A DNA stretch of 64,000 bases from positions 186,001-250,000 of the forward strand of contig NW_026705154.1 of NCBI RefSeq assembly GCF_029867415.1, given 5' to 3'. This document shows, in pieces, positions 38,740-51,334 of the stretch (positions within the stretch are counted from its first letter, which is position 1; each line of letters starts with the position of its first letter). The notes beneath the pieces are model-generated. The model had not been told where the DNA came from, ran no database searches, and saw only the letters and a list, made by a program, of their open reading frames with translations. Source of the stretch: Vicia villosa (Eukaryota > Streptophyta > Magnoliopsida > Fabales > Fabaceae). Both the position numbers and the translations under genes were made by a program.

Positions 38740-40275
38740 TTGTATAGGTGGAGTGAATTTTCGGTGCTACAAAGAGAGGGCCGACTTGACCTGTAAGATT
38801 AACAATTTAATTTCAAAGTTATTGATAAAATAAGGAGTAATGTGAGAGTGTGAATGAATTTGAATATCTAAAATGACACACTATTTTCTTATACATTTTG
38901 AGCGATTAAAACCGTCTGCATGATAGAAGACACGCTATGCAGGTGGTCGTACATAATCATTTTTCATTGGTGGAATGAGGGACCATCTACTCCATGCACT
39001 TTTTCAATGTCGCTCTTGGATATTTTATTATGGACCTTGTGAACAGCCTAAAACAGTTGTCCTTAAGCTCTTATCTCAGCTTTGTAAGACGAGAGTTTGC
39101 CGTGTACGGCCATAGGTTGGCTGCTGACAGAAGCAAGTGAATACTCTTGATGTGATGTCACTCTCATTAGGAATAGACACATTAAATGTGTTTCTTGTAA
39201 TAGGTAGCATTTTACACGGAGCTTTTGATGCGTGTCCCTACACTAATCAGTAATGATATCAGGATATTTGACCTTTACTCGAATAATATGAAACATTTTA
39301 AAGATATGTTCTTTTTGGTCACAATATCAATGAAAAAGCCCACGCTAAGATATGCTCCATAGATCTCGGGCCGCCTTATCAATACTCAGAGATATCACTA
39401 AGGGACTATCACACGAAGTAGCCTATCGTATGTTGTTATCTATCTGAGGGGCATACTGTAAGTTTTCTTCAATTTTCAAGATCTTGTCTATTAGGAATAT
39501 GGTGTGGCACCAAGTGGTACACGATTTTCAATAGGTTAATGGCTTCCTGTATGCCTAGATTGCCTTGAAAAAGCTAGAGTTTAGGAAACATATCTTGTCC
39601 AGGAACCTTGCAAAAGATGTTAGTTTGAAGGTCCACCTTGATAAGACGGAAGCAAAGATTGAGAGGTTGGAAAATATTGAAATTCTCATTTGTTCTCTTA
39701 GAGGATCGAAATCTTGTGGCGTTGGAATGGAGGGGAAGTCACTAAGACTAGATCGTCCATCTTTAGTGGAGGAGGATGGGCCCTGCTAGTTTCAATAGCA
39801 ACTACAACACCGACTTTGGCATATCGAGTGATTTTGAAGTTACCGTAACTTGAGGAGTTTGGCATGCGTTTTTTTTTAAAAAATATTGGTGTTCACGAGG
39901 AAAGAATTAGATATTTGGATCTGTAATGAAGAAAAAAATGGTTATTTGTGGAATTCATAGGAATCATAAGTCATTTCCCATAGACAATGTCACTATTTTG
40001 CTTGGGAACCATAAATGATCAGCGACATGGTTACATGAGATCTTAGATCAGGATAGGAAGTTTCCGGTGCGACAGAGAGGGTGCAGACCTACAAAATTAA
40101 CACTCTAAACAAGTGGCCAATGGATCTAAACATACCGTGATTGACGCGTCTGAAATACAAAATGATATATCCTTGGTAGAATAAGGGACTACCTACTCCA
40201 TGTGCTCTTTCGCTTGATGTGACTCTTATATCTCGTTACAGACTTGCAAACGACCCAAATTAAAAGAGATATAAT
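38740..40275. mobile_element. LTR-like direct repeats with a small interior (decayed element)
   Basis: A block at about 38740-39070 (tttcggtgctacaaagagag ... gaatgagggaccatctactc, catgcactttt) is repeated in the same orientation at about 40045-40270 (tttccggtgcgacagagagg ... gggactacctactccatgtg). The interior has a 74-codon open piece at 39565-39789 of unknown origin. The arrangement suggests a small or truncated LTR retrotransposon, but primer site, purine tract and target duplication were not found. Confidence 0.45.
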
Positions 40276-40689
40276 TTCTATCAAGTCTAATTATCTAGTC
40301 TATTATATTTTGAATAAGTCTAACATCTTGATGGCCATGATAGAACTTGATAGACGTAAGAAGATTAAACTGACTCGTGTTTAGGAGTGTTCATATTTGT
40401 GTGACATTGTCTTAGTTAAGAGAATTTTAGTCATTCATTTATTGTTTGTCTTGCTGATTTTGCCTGCTATGTAACTTATTTTTAGGTGTAAACACGCACA
40501 TTCTTTTCTAATCTACATATCTTCAACTAATGTTTCATTAATTTATTTGGACGTCAAAGTGATTGAAATTACCACCCTCCTTCACTAACAATCTGAAATG
40601 CGTCATGAAAGTCGCATTTTCGAAAATGAGATGATACTAATTAGGATTTGAGTTCAAATATTCATCTTCTTTATTTTTTAATAACATTT

Positions 40690-41215
40690 TCAAGTTTAAA
40701 TCTAGTTCTGAGAATTAAATATTTTGTATTGGTAGGTCTAAAATGCAAAATTGCTAATGGTCTTCAAGAAGATCTTTAGCACTTGTGTAATCCTACTAGA
40801 TGTGTTTTTTCTGCCTTAATCGAGTTGAATATAATCTTAAAATTATAGTACTAGATAAGTATTTATTTGGGAAGAAATTTGCTGCTAGTGTAGTCTCACT
40901 CATAATAATTGTATGGAGAAACACCATATTCACACCACAAAAGAGTCATAAAGTAATATTTTGTTTAGACTTTAGACTTAAAGGTTTTGTATTTGACTAG
41001 TTTGGTTTGTACATATGGGAACAAGTACAGTAGCTGCTGAAACTATAAAGTTTAAATTGAAGTGTAGTGCAATTTGCATAGTGAAAAAAGAAGATCCAAA
41101 TCCAAGAAAAGAGGCTTTGTGACTGGTCAAATGGAAAATGTCCTGCCAGGCTTGATAAAGTCATCATTTTGTTAAGGTGGGACATGGTATCATGCTTTCC
41201 TTTAGCAAATACACT
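40690..41215. repeat. Duplicated non-coding segment, copy 1
   Basis: It matches 47285-47755 in the same orientation across many phrases: aaaatgcaaaattgctaatg, ataattgtatggagaaa, aaaggttttgtatttgacta, gtcataaagta, gccaggct, gttaaggtgggac. Neither copy keeps a common reading frame. Confidence 0.75.
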
Positions 41216-42530
41216 GGCAGAGTCATTATCATTATTATTATTAGTTACTCTAACATATGATAACCAATCTCCACCAAATAATTTTTTCATACCCATTATT
41301 TTTCTGAGTTTTTTTTTTTTTTTCATTATCGTTAATAAATATAAATCATTCAACTTTTGTAGTTTGATTAAAAACAAAAAACTCCACCAATATTAACATT
41401 TTATTTTTTTTTTCCGAAAAAAATGCACATCACTAAAATTAAGTGTACTAAATTTTTTCACTCATTTGCCACATTCTTTTCCTCTCATGCACTTTTCACA
41501 TCATTTCAACTATTTCTCAAATTACTTATTTCTTCTCTTATTTTGATTTCATCATTTTTCTCCTCTTTTTCCTTCTTCTTCATTTCAAACACCAACAATA
41601 GTCTTCCACCGATAATTCAACATGTTCTTCTCCTTTCAACAATAATGTACAAAACATGTACGTTGAAGATGATGGAGGAAAATCTTAATAGAGAAGCCAC
41701 ACAATAATCTTCTCTAAAGAAATTTGTTAGACTTTCAACAACGACTTTTTCAACCAAATCAATTAATAAATCAATAACCATGGATGTAATTAGGGTTTTA
41801 TCAAATTTCTGTTTATATATGTGGTTTTTCTCTATGTTTTTAAAATAATTTTCTAATATGTTGTTTCTACATCATTATAGTCGATGCATGTTCATTTTAG
41901 TTAGTCAAATGTTTTATGTATTAGGTATATCATTGTTTCTTGTCTTCTCCATTTCCATGTTTCCAAACCTTTACAAAATGTTAATTTCTTTATTTTATTT
42001 CCTTGGTTGCTTCAATGCTTTATATGCTAGGTTCATAAACTCTATTTTTGTTCCAATGATTTATCTAATGCATGTTATTTGTATATTATAATTTGACTTT
42101 TATATTAGGTATTTGTTTAATCCTTATTAACTCATATAGTGTTATTTTAACTTTTTAAGGCTTGATGTTAACTTGTTTTGTTTTCTTTGTTATTTAAGTC
42201 CTTTTGCGTTAGGTTTGAAATTTTATTTTTAAACAGACTTTTGTATTAACTATGTGTTTTTATCATTTTTTGAACATGATTAAATGTTTTTTCCTCTTTC
42301 TTTTAAATTGTTTGGTTGTAACGTCAAAAACTTCTGAGTTTTTAGAATGAGGAAAGATCACTACTTTTTGGCAGTAAATTGGGCTTTCTGATTCTGTACG
42401 GATGATGTGATTTTGGAGCCATGTTTTGAGAAATAAAGGGCCAATATGGGTGTCCAGGATAGCTCGCCCACCCTTTATTTCTAGTTGCACCTCTCTGTCA
42501 ATTTAGGGGATTAATTTAATACCTTTCACG
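41216..42530. other. Intergenic, nothing recognised
   Basis: T-rich and C/T-rich stretches with only short open frames that lack protein-like composition. Confidence 0.5.
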
Positions 42531-42534
42531 TTGT

Positions 42535-43657
42535 TTGAAGTTGAGTTTTTGGCATTTACAAATGTTGCTTCTTCCCAGGTTATGCCCAACGTCTGAGCGT
42601 GATTATTGCATTCAAAATTATACGCTAGTGATTGGAATTATTCCCCACCGTTGGGGTATTTTTTTTGTTTTTATGGTACCAAAATCAACGCCAAAAGTGG
42701 CGGGCGACCTTGTGCGTATTATCAGAAAGAAAACTATTCACGCCCACTTAAAACCCTACAAAAGTTGGAAGGACAAGTTTGTGGGAGTTAGAGGGCGAGA
42801 CTGTGCCTCTATGCTCACAGATGAGGAAAATGGCATCCCTCGCTTCTCACTATCACGGGCAAGAGATCCGAAGACCATTATGGGCTTCAACCTTAACTAC
42901 CTCGCCTCAGTTGAGTAAGAGGTGGTTCAGTGTTGAATGACTATAAAGTTATGAGTTCTCGCACCATGATCGTGGAGAAGATAGTGGGATAGACGAGTAC
43001 TTGAGTGAGTTTACGGTCAAGGAGGCCCTTATTTTGAGTTTATGGTCAAGAGTAGTTGTGTTATTCATGTATAGAAAATTTATAAAATTCCTCTGATTGA
43101 AAGGAAGGAGCGTCTGGCTAGGAAGAAAATTAAACGCCAACTAACAGATAGCCCGAAAAGTCATGTGGGCGGCTTAATGACAAGAGAGGGAAAAAGATAT
43201 GGTGAGGACGCCCTTGACGATGGACACCCCCTAAGACCCAAAAATAAGGTGAGGATTCTTCTTAGGTTTTGAAGGATGATTAGGTGGTAATCTCAGAAGA
43301 AGGTATAAAGGAAAGGGACTCGTTGCCAACAAAGGATGAGCCTCCCACTAACCCTTTTTGTGGAGGGATCCCATATTGGATGGCCTTAAGTTCATCAAAG
43401 CTTGTATATCATTTCATAAGGAATTCCTTGTTGACAATCAGGTCATCCATAATATGTCGCAACTCAAGCTATCAAATTTGGATGAGAATCATCTATTAAG
43501 GGGTCTTCTGACCGAGCAAGTTCAACAAGAAAAATATATCAACATCTTCAGTGAGTTGAGATCCCAACTCTTTATGTCTAAGGAGAATATCGCTTTGATC
43601 CAAGAAAGAGTGATGACCCTGCTAAAAGAAAAGAAGGATTTAAAGTCACTGCTATAA
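42535..43657 (+). pseudogene. Broken coding remnant resembling gypsy antisense-ORF proteins
   Basis: A first open piece (42535-42918) contains HLKPYKSWKDKFVGVRG, recalling the FKDRYFLVR segment of the antisense ORF protein at 12763-15146. A second piece in another frame (43358-43657) has a Glu/Lys-rich, coiled-coil-like stretch (LRSQLFMSKENIALIQERVM). Order and character fit a decayed Transposase_28-like protein on the plus strand, with no gag-pol recognised nearby. The assignment is tentative. Confidence 0.35.
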
Positions 43658-43757
43658 AAGGTAGCGCTATAGGCAGAAGCTCACGCTAAACTTCTAAAAG
43701 AAAAGAAGGATTTAATATCACTGCTATAAAAGGTGGTGCTATAGGCAGAAGCTCACG
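43622..43757. repeat. Tandem duplication of about 67 bp
   Basis: The phrase aaaagaaaagaaggatttaa, followed by cactgctataaaaggt and ctataggcagaagctcacgc, occurs twice in a row. A partial third copy of its end (tataggcagaac) follows. Confidence 0.8.
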
Positions 43758-44606
43758 CTATAGGCAGAACCCTGCTAAAAGAATATCGCTTTGATCTATC
43801 ATGCGCTCTCGCCACTTCCAAATGTGGTCTTCAGGATATATAACCTTTCACCTAAACTTACTCGCCAAAGAATTCCACCAATGATCTTTGGAAGTTTTGA
43901 GGTTGACTAAAGCCAGGCAAACCCTTTCAAAAGTTTCCTAATATAGGATGTGTGTAGAGCTTACTTAATCGATCAACACTCTCTTAATCTCCATATCGTC
44001 ATACCTTACACTCATGACCATGAGGTCATTATCATGTGGATGAAAGCCTGCATCTTCCTTCTCAAAGAAGGCGATCTCAGATTCTAGGGCTTCCATCTCG
44101 CCCAAATTAGAGTTAGTAGGCGAGCCTTCAATGATTAGGATTTAGCGAGCGTACCTTCTGCGGACATAATTGGTCTCTCCACCCCTGACAAATCCTCATG
44201 CAATGATATTAAGGGTGCGGTGTACGGTTCTAACCTCGCCCCATCTTGGTTCCTTTTCCTTTTTGGACCCAAGACTCCCAGAGACATCTTACCCACGAGA
44301 GTTGGATCAACCCTTATTTGAGCGTCACCACTGGCATATTTTTTTTAGATAATCTTGGATGAGACGATATATCTCCTTCTTGAGTTGATTAAGCTATTTT
44401 TCACAAAGAAAAAAATATAAAATTACAAAAACAAGAGTATTCAATAACAAATTTCATCATAATAAATGGTCTTGTAGTAGACATATACTTAAAAAATATT
44501 CAAAACTCTATAACAAATATGTCTTCTCATAAATGTTATTTTCATAATATATATCAACATCAACCGGATCACAATATTTTCTATAATACTAGAGAGTTAT
44601 GAACTA
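43758..44606. other. Non-coding, probably remains of the preceding element
   Basis: Moderately GC-rich to about 44340, then AT-rich. Short open frames only; nothing assigned. Confidence 0.4.
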
Positions 44607-44750
44607 CTCCCTCTGTCCCAAATTATAAGAGAAATTCTCTTTTTTGATTCATTGAATAATTAATGTATCTGGTCTATATGCAGACCAGATACATTAATTA
44701 TTCAATGAATCTAAAAAGTGAATTTCTCTTATAATTTGGGACGGAGGGAG
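44607..44750. mobile_element. Stowaway MITE, 144 bp
   Basis: It has the diagnostic ends CTCCCTCTGTCCCAAATTAT and its complement (ataatttgggacggagggag), with TA on both sides. The arms pair almost completely into a hairpin. Stowaway elements are moved by Tc1/mariner-type transposases. Confidence 0.96.
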
Positions 44751-44752
44751 TA

Positions 44753-46098
44753 TTATTTTTGAAAAAAATTAATAATTTTCCAAAAGTGGCCCATGGTGAA
44801 TTGTTTATGAATGTGTTAAATTGTATAGAATTCACATTCAATCCATTAGTACCCAAATTTGGTTTTACAAAAAGTAGAATATATTAATGCACCATATTGT
44901 AAAGTGGCACACCCAGTCCCAGAACATGCTTGGGCCACTGTCACACAGCCATCAATGAGAAAACAGGCCTTAGAACGACCAGATAAACAGTGTAACAGAA
45001 GCCATGTTAAAATGAGGCCTACTTCTGTATATTGTACAGAAGACACAAATCATAAGTGGAGCTTTCTATTAGAAGGGGCTTCATTAATTATACACCAGAC
45101 AATATATATGGAATTCATTGATCACTTTCAAGTTATTAATATAGTTATAGAGACTACTAATCTTTTAAGTTCAATTAGAATTACATGCAAGTGAGGACCA
45201 ATTATAACATTATGGATTCGAGTACTCTTGCTTTTTTTAATTTGTTTTCAACTAGGTGGATTTGAATCATGGTAATACTCACTTAATGTTGATTCGAATC
45301 CAGTCACATAATCAGAAATTTTCAAATTAGCATTTCATAAATCTCATATTCACTTTATTATTACAAAATTTTTCATAAAGCACTTTGATTTAGTGTGGTT
45401 GATTCAATTGAGTGTGAGGGAATGTTGAACTATTAACTTAAAAAATACAAGTAAATAGATAAAATGCGCTTTATGATATGTAGCCTCACATATTTTTGCA
45501 TGTTCTGTTGATCTTACTTTAAGCGCAACTTCTCTTAGATTGTGATTGTGTAATCTTTGTTTGGACTATTCGGCCAGTGGTGTTATTAGCATGAAACGTG
45601 ATCCTAAAATTTAATTGTCTAGTTCTACCATGTTTTGAGTGAGTTTAATGTTATAATGACTATGATAGACTCTGATAAACATGAGAAAAAATCGGTGGAC
45701 TCATGTTCTATTGTGCTTACACTTGAATTTGATAAAGACTTTAAATTTCTGTTTCAAGAAATACAGTCAAATCTTGCGAGAAAAATAATATGTGGAAATC
45801 ACAAAATACCTGTAGGAAAAAACATTTACCCGTAGAGTACTTAGAAAAATCAAGTTCTTCCTCAATTTTGAACTATATCTGACCTTGTTTGATGTTTGCA
45901 CACCACATTTGCAGAACTTGATAAGCCAGGCTTACTGTTTCGACAATACCTCTTCCAATGTCCAATCTATTTGCAATTATAACACTCAACTGTTTTTTTG
46001 ATTCCTTAGCCCTCTTCTTCCCAAAACCTTCATTAACTGTCCTTTATCTTTACCCCTTTCACATCCAAACTGTGCTTCCTCTACACTTTGTTTCCTTT
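44753..46098. other. Intergenic, nothing firm
   Basis: A stretch at 44840-45200 is less AT-rich with open pieces on both strands (111 codons plus, 66 codons minus), but neither has recognisable motifs. The rest is AT-rich. Confidence 0.45.
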
Positions 46099-47130
46099 TG
46101 TTGGAAAAATAAAAAATATAGATAAAAAAGAGAACACAATCACAACACAAGAACATAATGTGGAAACTCCAAAATCGGAGAAAAAATCACGGCCGTTGTC
46201 GAATGACAACCAGAGAATAACACTATGTGAAAATTGTTATAACACATAATATACCTTCAACTAACTAAGGTTCTCAGTACAACCACACTCTCCAAAACAA
46301 ATATTTAACTATATCTCACAACATTATAATAAAAGAGCATAAGAGAACAAAGAAAATCAAACACAAGCTTAAAGTGTTTTTTACTGGTGCATCTTGTAAA
46401 GAAAAACTTGAATCCTATATATAGCATTGGACTCCCTCTTCCTTCACAAAACTAAGCAATGGAGACTTCTTCAACATATATATTTTCAACCAAACCAACA
46501 ATCTCCACCTTGATTGAAAATAATACGTAAGCTTTCATTGTCTTCACCAAAAAATCATACTCCACCATAAAGAGTATAGTCACTTGAAGCTACACCACTC
46601 CAAAAAATTTCACATTGTACGTCTTCACCGACAATCATAATTTTAAAAACTATCATACTCCACTAAAGAAGAGTATACTTCACTTGAAATTAAACCACTT
46701 TAAGAATATTCACATGCCGAAAATCAGATTGAAACTTTATGGTGCAACTTCCATATTGGTAGGAATCTCTTCGACCATCGACATAATCTCACACCTTGTG
46801 TAAATTTGATTGTATCAACACATCTTTGACTTGAAATTTCCACAAGTAAAAAAAAATCTTTCATCAATTTTCTCTAACCCAATGCACAACGAAACTTGTG
46901 ACTGCAACTCAACAACTCTTTCACAACACTATCCTTCTTTTCTCATATGGAAGATCAGACAAAGTTGCAATCAGAGAGCATATATACTAAAAACTCCTAT
47001 CCCCGAATCGAACCAAAAGTCCTGATACTAGTTGTTGGGAAAATAATAAACATGGAGAAAAAACAGGAAAACAATCACAACACGAGAGCATAATGTGGAA
47101 ACTCCAAAATCGGAGAAAAAACCATCGCCA
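46099..47130 (-). mobile_element. TRIM-like small LTR element (copia-type ends)
   Basis: A 402-bp LTR-like sequence (TGTTGGAAAA to AACCAAACCAACA, 46099-46500) is followed by atctccaccttgattg, whose complement is a purine tract. About 530 bp later, beside a degraded initiator-tRNA-Met primer site (complement of gtcctgatactag), a second LTR start appears at 47033. The two starts share cacaatcacaacac and ataatgtggaaactccaaaa. The second LTR loses similarity after about 100 bp. The interior has no gag or pol. The plus-strand short frames are fortuitous. Confidence 0.6.
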
Positions 47131-47284
47131 AAATCGGAGACAATGGACACAATCAATCTTTGTTAACGCAGTTCGACCAAAAATATCTACTTATGCGACT
47201 ATAGAGTAATCATAGTTCTTTTTATTTATTTAAAACCCTAATCCCTAGTTACATTTTCTTATTTTTTTTCTATAGAAAGTATTC

Positions 47285-47755
47285 ATAAGCTTAAATCTAA
47301 GTTCAAGAATAAAATATTTTTGTCTTGGTAAGTCTATAAAATGCAAAATTGCTAATGCACTTCTAGAAGAACTTAGGGCATATGGTGTCTACTCGATGAG
47401 TTTTTTCTGCCTTATTGAAATATTATGCTGCTAATGTAATTGTAATAATTGTATGGAGAAAAACTAGATTCACAACTCAAAAAAGTCATAAAGTAGTATT
47501 TTGATTTGACTTAAAAGGTTTTGTATTTGACTATTTGGCTTGTACATATGGAAACAACTATAGTAGCTGGAATTATAAAGTTTTAATTGAAACTATAGTG
47601 AAATTCGCATCGTAAAGAAAAGAGATCCAAATCAAAGGAAAGAGAGGCTTTTATGCATGGATGGCCAAATAACGAATATGATGCCAGGCTGGATAACGTC
47701 ATGATTTGTTAAGGTGGGACCTAATATCATACTTTATTTTCGCAAAATACTAAAA
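47285..47755. repeat. Duplicated non-coding segment, copy 2
   Basis: Partner of 40690-41215, about 6.6 kb away in the same orientation, with scattered substitutions and small deletions. Confidence 0.75.
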
Positions 47756-48151
47756 ATCAAAAGATGAATACAATTAGGCATTATTGACATCACGAATGCC
47801 AATGGCCACTCTAGTATATTTACGATCAGTTGTATTAGTTCATCTTTTAGAAAACTCGACATACAAATTATTACAAAAAGAGAGAAGAATATTTTGACAG
47901 TTAATATGGAACAAAATTTGGAGCTGCTTCAGTCTAATATAGGTTGAAACTACAATATTTTAGCACCCATTGTGTTGTCCCTAAATAGGTATTAAATCCA
48001 ATTTTGTTGTATTGAAATGAGAATGACATGTCTATTTTACAATAGATGAAAATGTGAAGAGGTTGCCTCCAAGTATGTATGTGTTATTGTTATTGTCAAT
48101 TATGTATATGTTCAAGTTGCCTAGATCCCTGGCTTGCCGCTCACCATTTAC
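47756..48151. other. Intergenic spacer
   Basis: Nothing recognised. Confidence 0.4.
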
Positions 48152-48968
48152 TGTTGGATAAATTTTGAAAATCGAATGGATACGCAGGATAAGCACTCTT
48201 AAAATATCTTAGAGTCTACACGTATGAATACACCGGATAATTCAGCATATATTCGAGTTTGCGTAAGACCGATGAAAATATGAATGTAGGAAAGATGAAA
48301 TATAAAATTTTGTATGAAGAAGAATGTTTTTGTAATGTATTTTTTCTGAATCCGAAATGCTCAATTTATAGGTCAAAGTGGTGTTTTTTCACAAGGTTGT
48401 GCCCCCTTAATGAAACACGCACTTTCAACAACACTTTTAAATGTTGCACTGTTTCAAACATTGGCTATTTACACTCTAAAATATTTCGTGAAGTGTTGCC
48501 TATTTCCGAATTCAAAATTCTAACTTAAACAACGACCATAAAAAACAAGAGCAATGACCATCGCCAATTATGGAGGCTTACCATACATGCTAGCCAAAGG
48601 CATGTCGCCGGAGCGCCACCTACATCGTGAGTAGCCCGATGCGTTGTACCTAAGTGCTTAAGTGCCGCCTACAAGCCACCACTAGCACTTCTACGCCTAC
48701 GCCCTCGAACCCGGAGACTGGCAAAGAGGTGTATGGAGGAGACAAGTGACATAAGACTTTAGACCACCACACTTGTCCATGTAGCACTTTATCCCTTTAG
48801 CTCTTTTGTTGAGTAAATGAATATAACTTTTTATAAGGGTTTTCAATTTGAGTACCACTTTTTATGTGGGACTATTTCCCATGCATTTATTGTCATTTAC
48901 TCACTTGCACATTTTTCTTGTCATTTTTTAACACACCTATGAACATTTATTGTTCAATAATTACAACA
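48152..48968 (-). repeat. 3' LTR of copia A
   Basis: It shares with the right LTR the phrases gaccaccacacttgtccatg (right: gaccaccatacttgtccatg), ttattgtcatttactcactt and aacatttattgttca. Confidence 0.75.
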
Positions 48969-49399
48969 ATCTCCCACTTGTCATAATAATGACACGACTA
49001 ATTACAGAAAAAAACAATGAATGATAATACAATTAAGTATCTTTTAATTTGAACTTAATCTTAGTAAGGACAATACAAAGTCTAATTAGGGTTCTAGGTA
49101 GAAAACTTTTAAACCTATTATTCCTTGTAATTAGACCATGTTACCTTACACACACTCTTTAATGGTTCTTCGCCTACATCTCTCTCCTAGCACTATTTAT
49201 GACCGTGAGAGAAACTCCAATTCTCACTTTGAGACGACACCATCTCGAAATTCACATAGGTGAAGTTCATATTGTATCTATTTTCTAGAGATACGTATTT
49301 CCAACATTGAACTTCATTAAGAGTTTTGAATACTCAATCCTTAATATGCAACAATCAACTTTATTACATAATGGCGCACAGATATCCAAATGAACGACT

Positions 49400-50098
49400 T
49401 GTTGATACTCGTGGAAAATCTTAAGGTTAACGTTCTGTTAATGTTAGATTGAGTTGTCACCGCTGTTGGAACTCTTATTCAAGGGGTTTCAATCACATAC
49501 CTCTCGGTGTAGGTTTTACTACATCTCTGGCCAGTGGCTTAATATGTGAGTGAGATGATTTTATCCCTAATCAATTTTCTCAAGAAAGAATTTCTAAGTC
49601 TTATGTGACTAGACTTTTTATTATACACTTCGTTGAATGCTCTAGCTCAAGAAAGAATATCACAATATCCAACTCGCATCGGTATATCCCTCTAATATGG
49701 CAGGAAAACTACTATATTGAAGGCCAAGATTTCTGGTTTTTAGAAGATAGCTAAAGATTCATATGACAGCCTTCTAATGCTCACTATTTGTATTACTAGT
49801 AAATCTACTTATTTAACTAAGTGTAAATACTATATTGGGCATGGCACGTTGCATCAAATATATTAGACAATCATCTGCACGTGCGTATTCCAATTTAGCA
49901 AAAACTCTTCCATCATTCTTTTCAAGTTTAAAACTAGGATTTCATAGAATGGTTGCTTCCTTAAAGTATAATTGTTTGAACTTATCAAGCATTTTATCAA
50001 CATAATATATTTGACTAAGTTCATAACCCCTACTATTTCGCTTTATTTTAATTCCTAAAATTGTGTCAACTAGTTCAAGATCTTTTATTTTGAATGTG
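49400..50098 (-). pseudogene. Copia A pol, RT C-terminal part and beyond
   Basis: The minus strand reads FKIKDLELVDTILGIKIKR, then DKFKQLYFKEATIL, stop, NPSFKLEKNDGRV, then LEYARADDCLI and LMQRAMPNIVFTL. This is the usual order after the YVDD box in copia RT. Several stops are present. It joins the piece at 58813 once copia B is ignored. Confidence 0.8.
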
Positions 50099-50103
50099 GA
50101 AGT

Positions 50104-51248
50104 TGTTAGAACAAGATTTGTTCTGATCAATTATCTTAGTTTTGATGATAACAATAATATGAATTTTGCTTAAGATAATATGGTACTCTAATCCAATGCA
50201 ATTTCCCTTTCAGGAAATATATAAAGAGTACGCATAATTCAGCGCTCAGAAGCTTTGTCTCAAAGGGTTCAGCATGCAACATCAGAACATGGTCTGGCAA
50301 GACATCAGAAGATGGTCGAAGCAGAATCAGAACATGGGTCTATGGAAGCATCAGAAGAACAAGAGAACAGAAGCACTGAAGTTCTGATGGTATCACGCTC
50401 AGAAGCACTTCAAGGTCAGAAGATCAGAAGATGCTATGCACCAAGCTGTTTGACTCTGATGATATTCAAACGTTGTATTCACAAACATCAGATCAGAAGG
50501 AAGTACAAGTGGCAAGCTACGCTGACTGACAAAAGGAACGTTAAAAGCTATTCTAGGCTACGTCAGTAGACACAGCGTGAACAAGGCTCGAGGTAGTTGA
50601 CAAAAGCGTATAACATTAAATGCGATGCTGTACGGAACACGCAAAGCATTAAATGCACTCAACGGTCATCTTCTCCAACGCCTATAAATATGAAGTTCTG
50701 ATGAGAAGCAAGGTTAACGATTCTGCACCAAAACAACTCAAATTAACTTGCTTAAACTCTGTTCAAATCAAAACTCAGAATCTTCATCTTCATCAAAGCT
50801 CACTACATTGCTGTTGTAATATTTTAGTGAGATTAAGCTTAAACGTTAAGAGAAATATCACAGTTTGTGATTATCGCTTTTAAGAAGCAATTGTAATACT
50901 CTTAGAATTGATTACATTAAGTTGTAAGGAACTAGAGTGATCGTGTGGATCAGTATACTCTAGAAAAGTCTTAGAGGGTATCTAAGCAGTTGTTCCTGGA
51001 GTGATCAGTGTGTGATCAGAAGACTCTGGAAGACTTAGTTGCTGACTAAGTGGAGAACCATTGTAATCCGTGCGATTAGTGGATTAAATCCTCAGTTGAG
51101 GTAAATCATCTCTGCGGGGGTGGACTGGAGTAGTTTAGTTAACAACGAACCAGGATAAAAATAACTGTGCAATTTATTTTTATCTGTCAAGTTTTTTAAA
51201 GCTACACTTATTCAAACCCCCCCTTTCTAAGTGTTTTTCTATCCTTCA
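50104..51248 (+). repeat. 5' LTR of copia B
   Basis: From TGTTAGAACAAG to TATCCTTCA. It contains a TATA box (cctataaatatgaag, about 50681-50694). The 104- and 76-codon frames inside occur in both LTRs and are not genes. Confidence 0.95.
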
Positions 51249-51265
51249 ATTGGCATCAGAGCGCC
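51249..51265 (+). other. Primer binding site of copia B
   Basis: ATTGGCATCAGAGCGCC directly after the LTR; TGGYATCAGAGC is complementary to initiator tRNA-Met, the usual copia primer. Confidence 0.8.
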
Positions 51266-51334
51266 GGTTCTAAGGTGCAAGCACTTAACCGTGTTTAGAA
51301 AAGATTCAGGAAGAGAAAAACGCTTCAGTAAAAG

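Noticed and set aside
44859..45194. 111-codon frame in a less AT-rich patch
   Set aside because: No domain or family resemblance, no splice or promoter context; the opposite strand is open as well. Not supported as a gene.
50255..50883. 104- and 76-codon open frames, repeated at 57814-58442
   Set aside because: They lie inside the two LTRs of copia B and are identical in both because the LTRs are; no protein-like motifs or initiation context.
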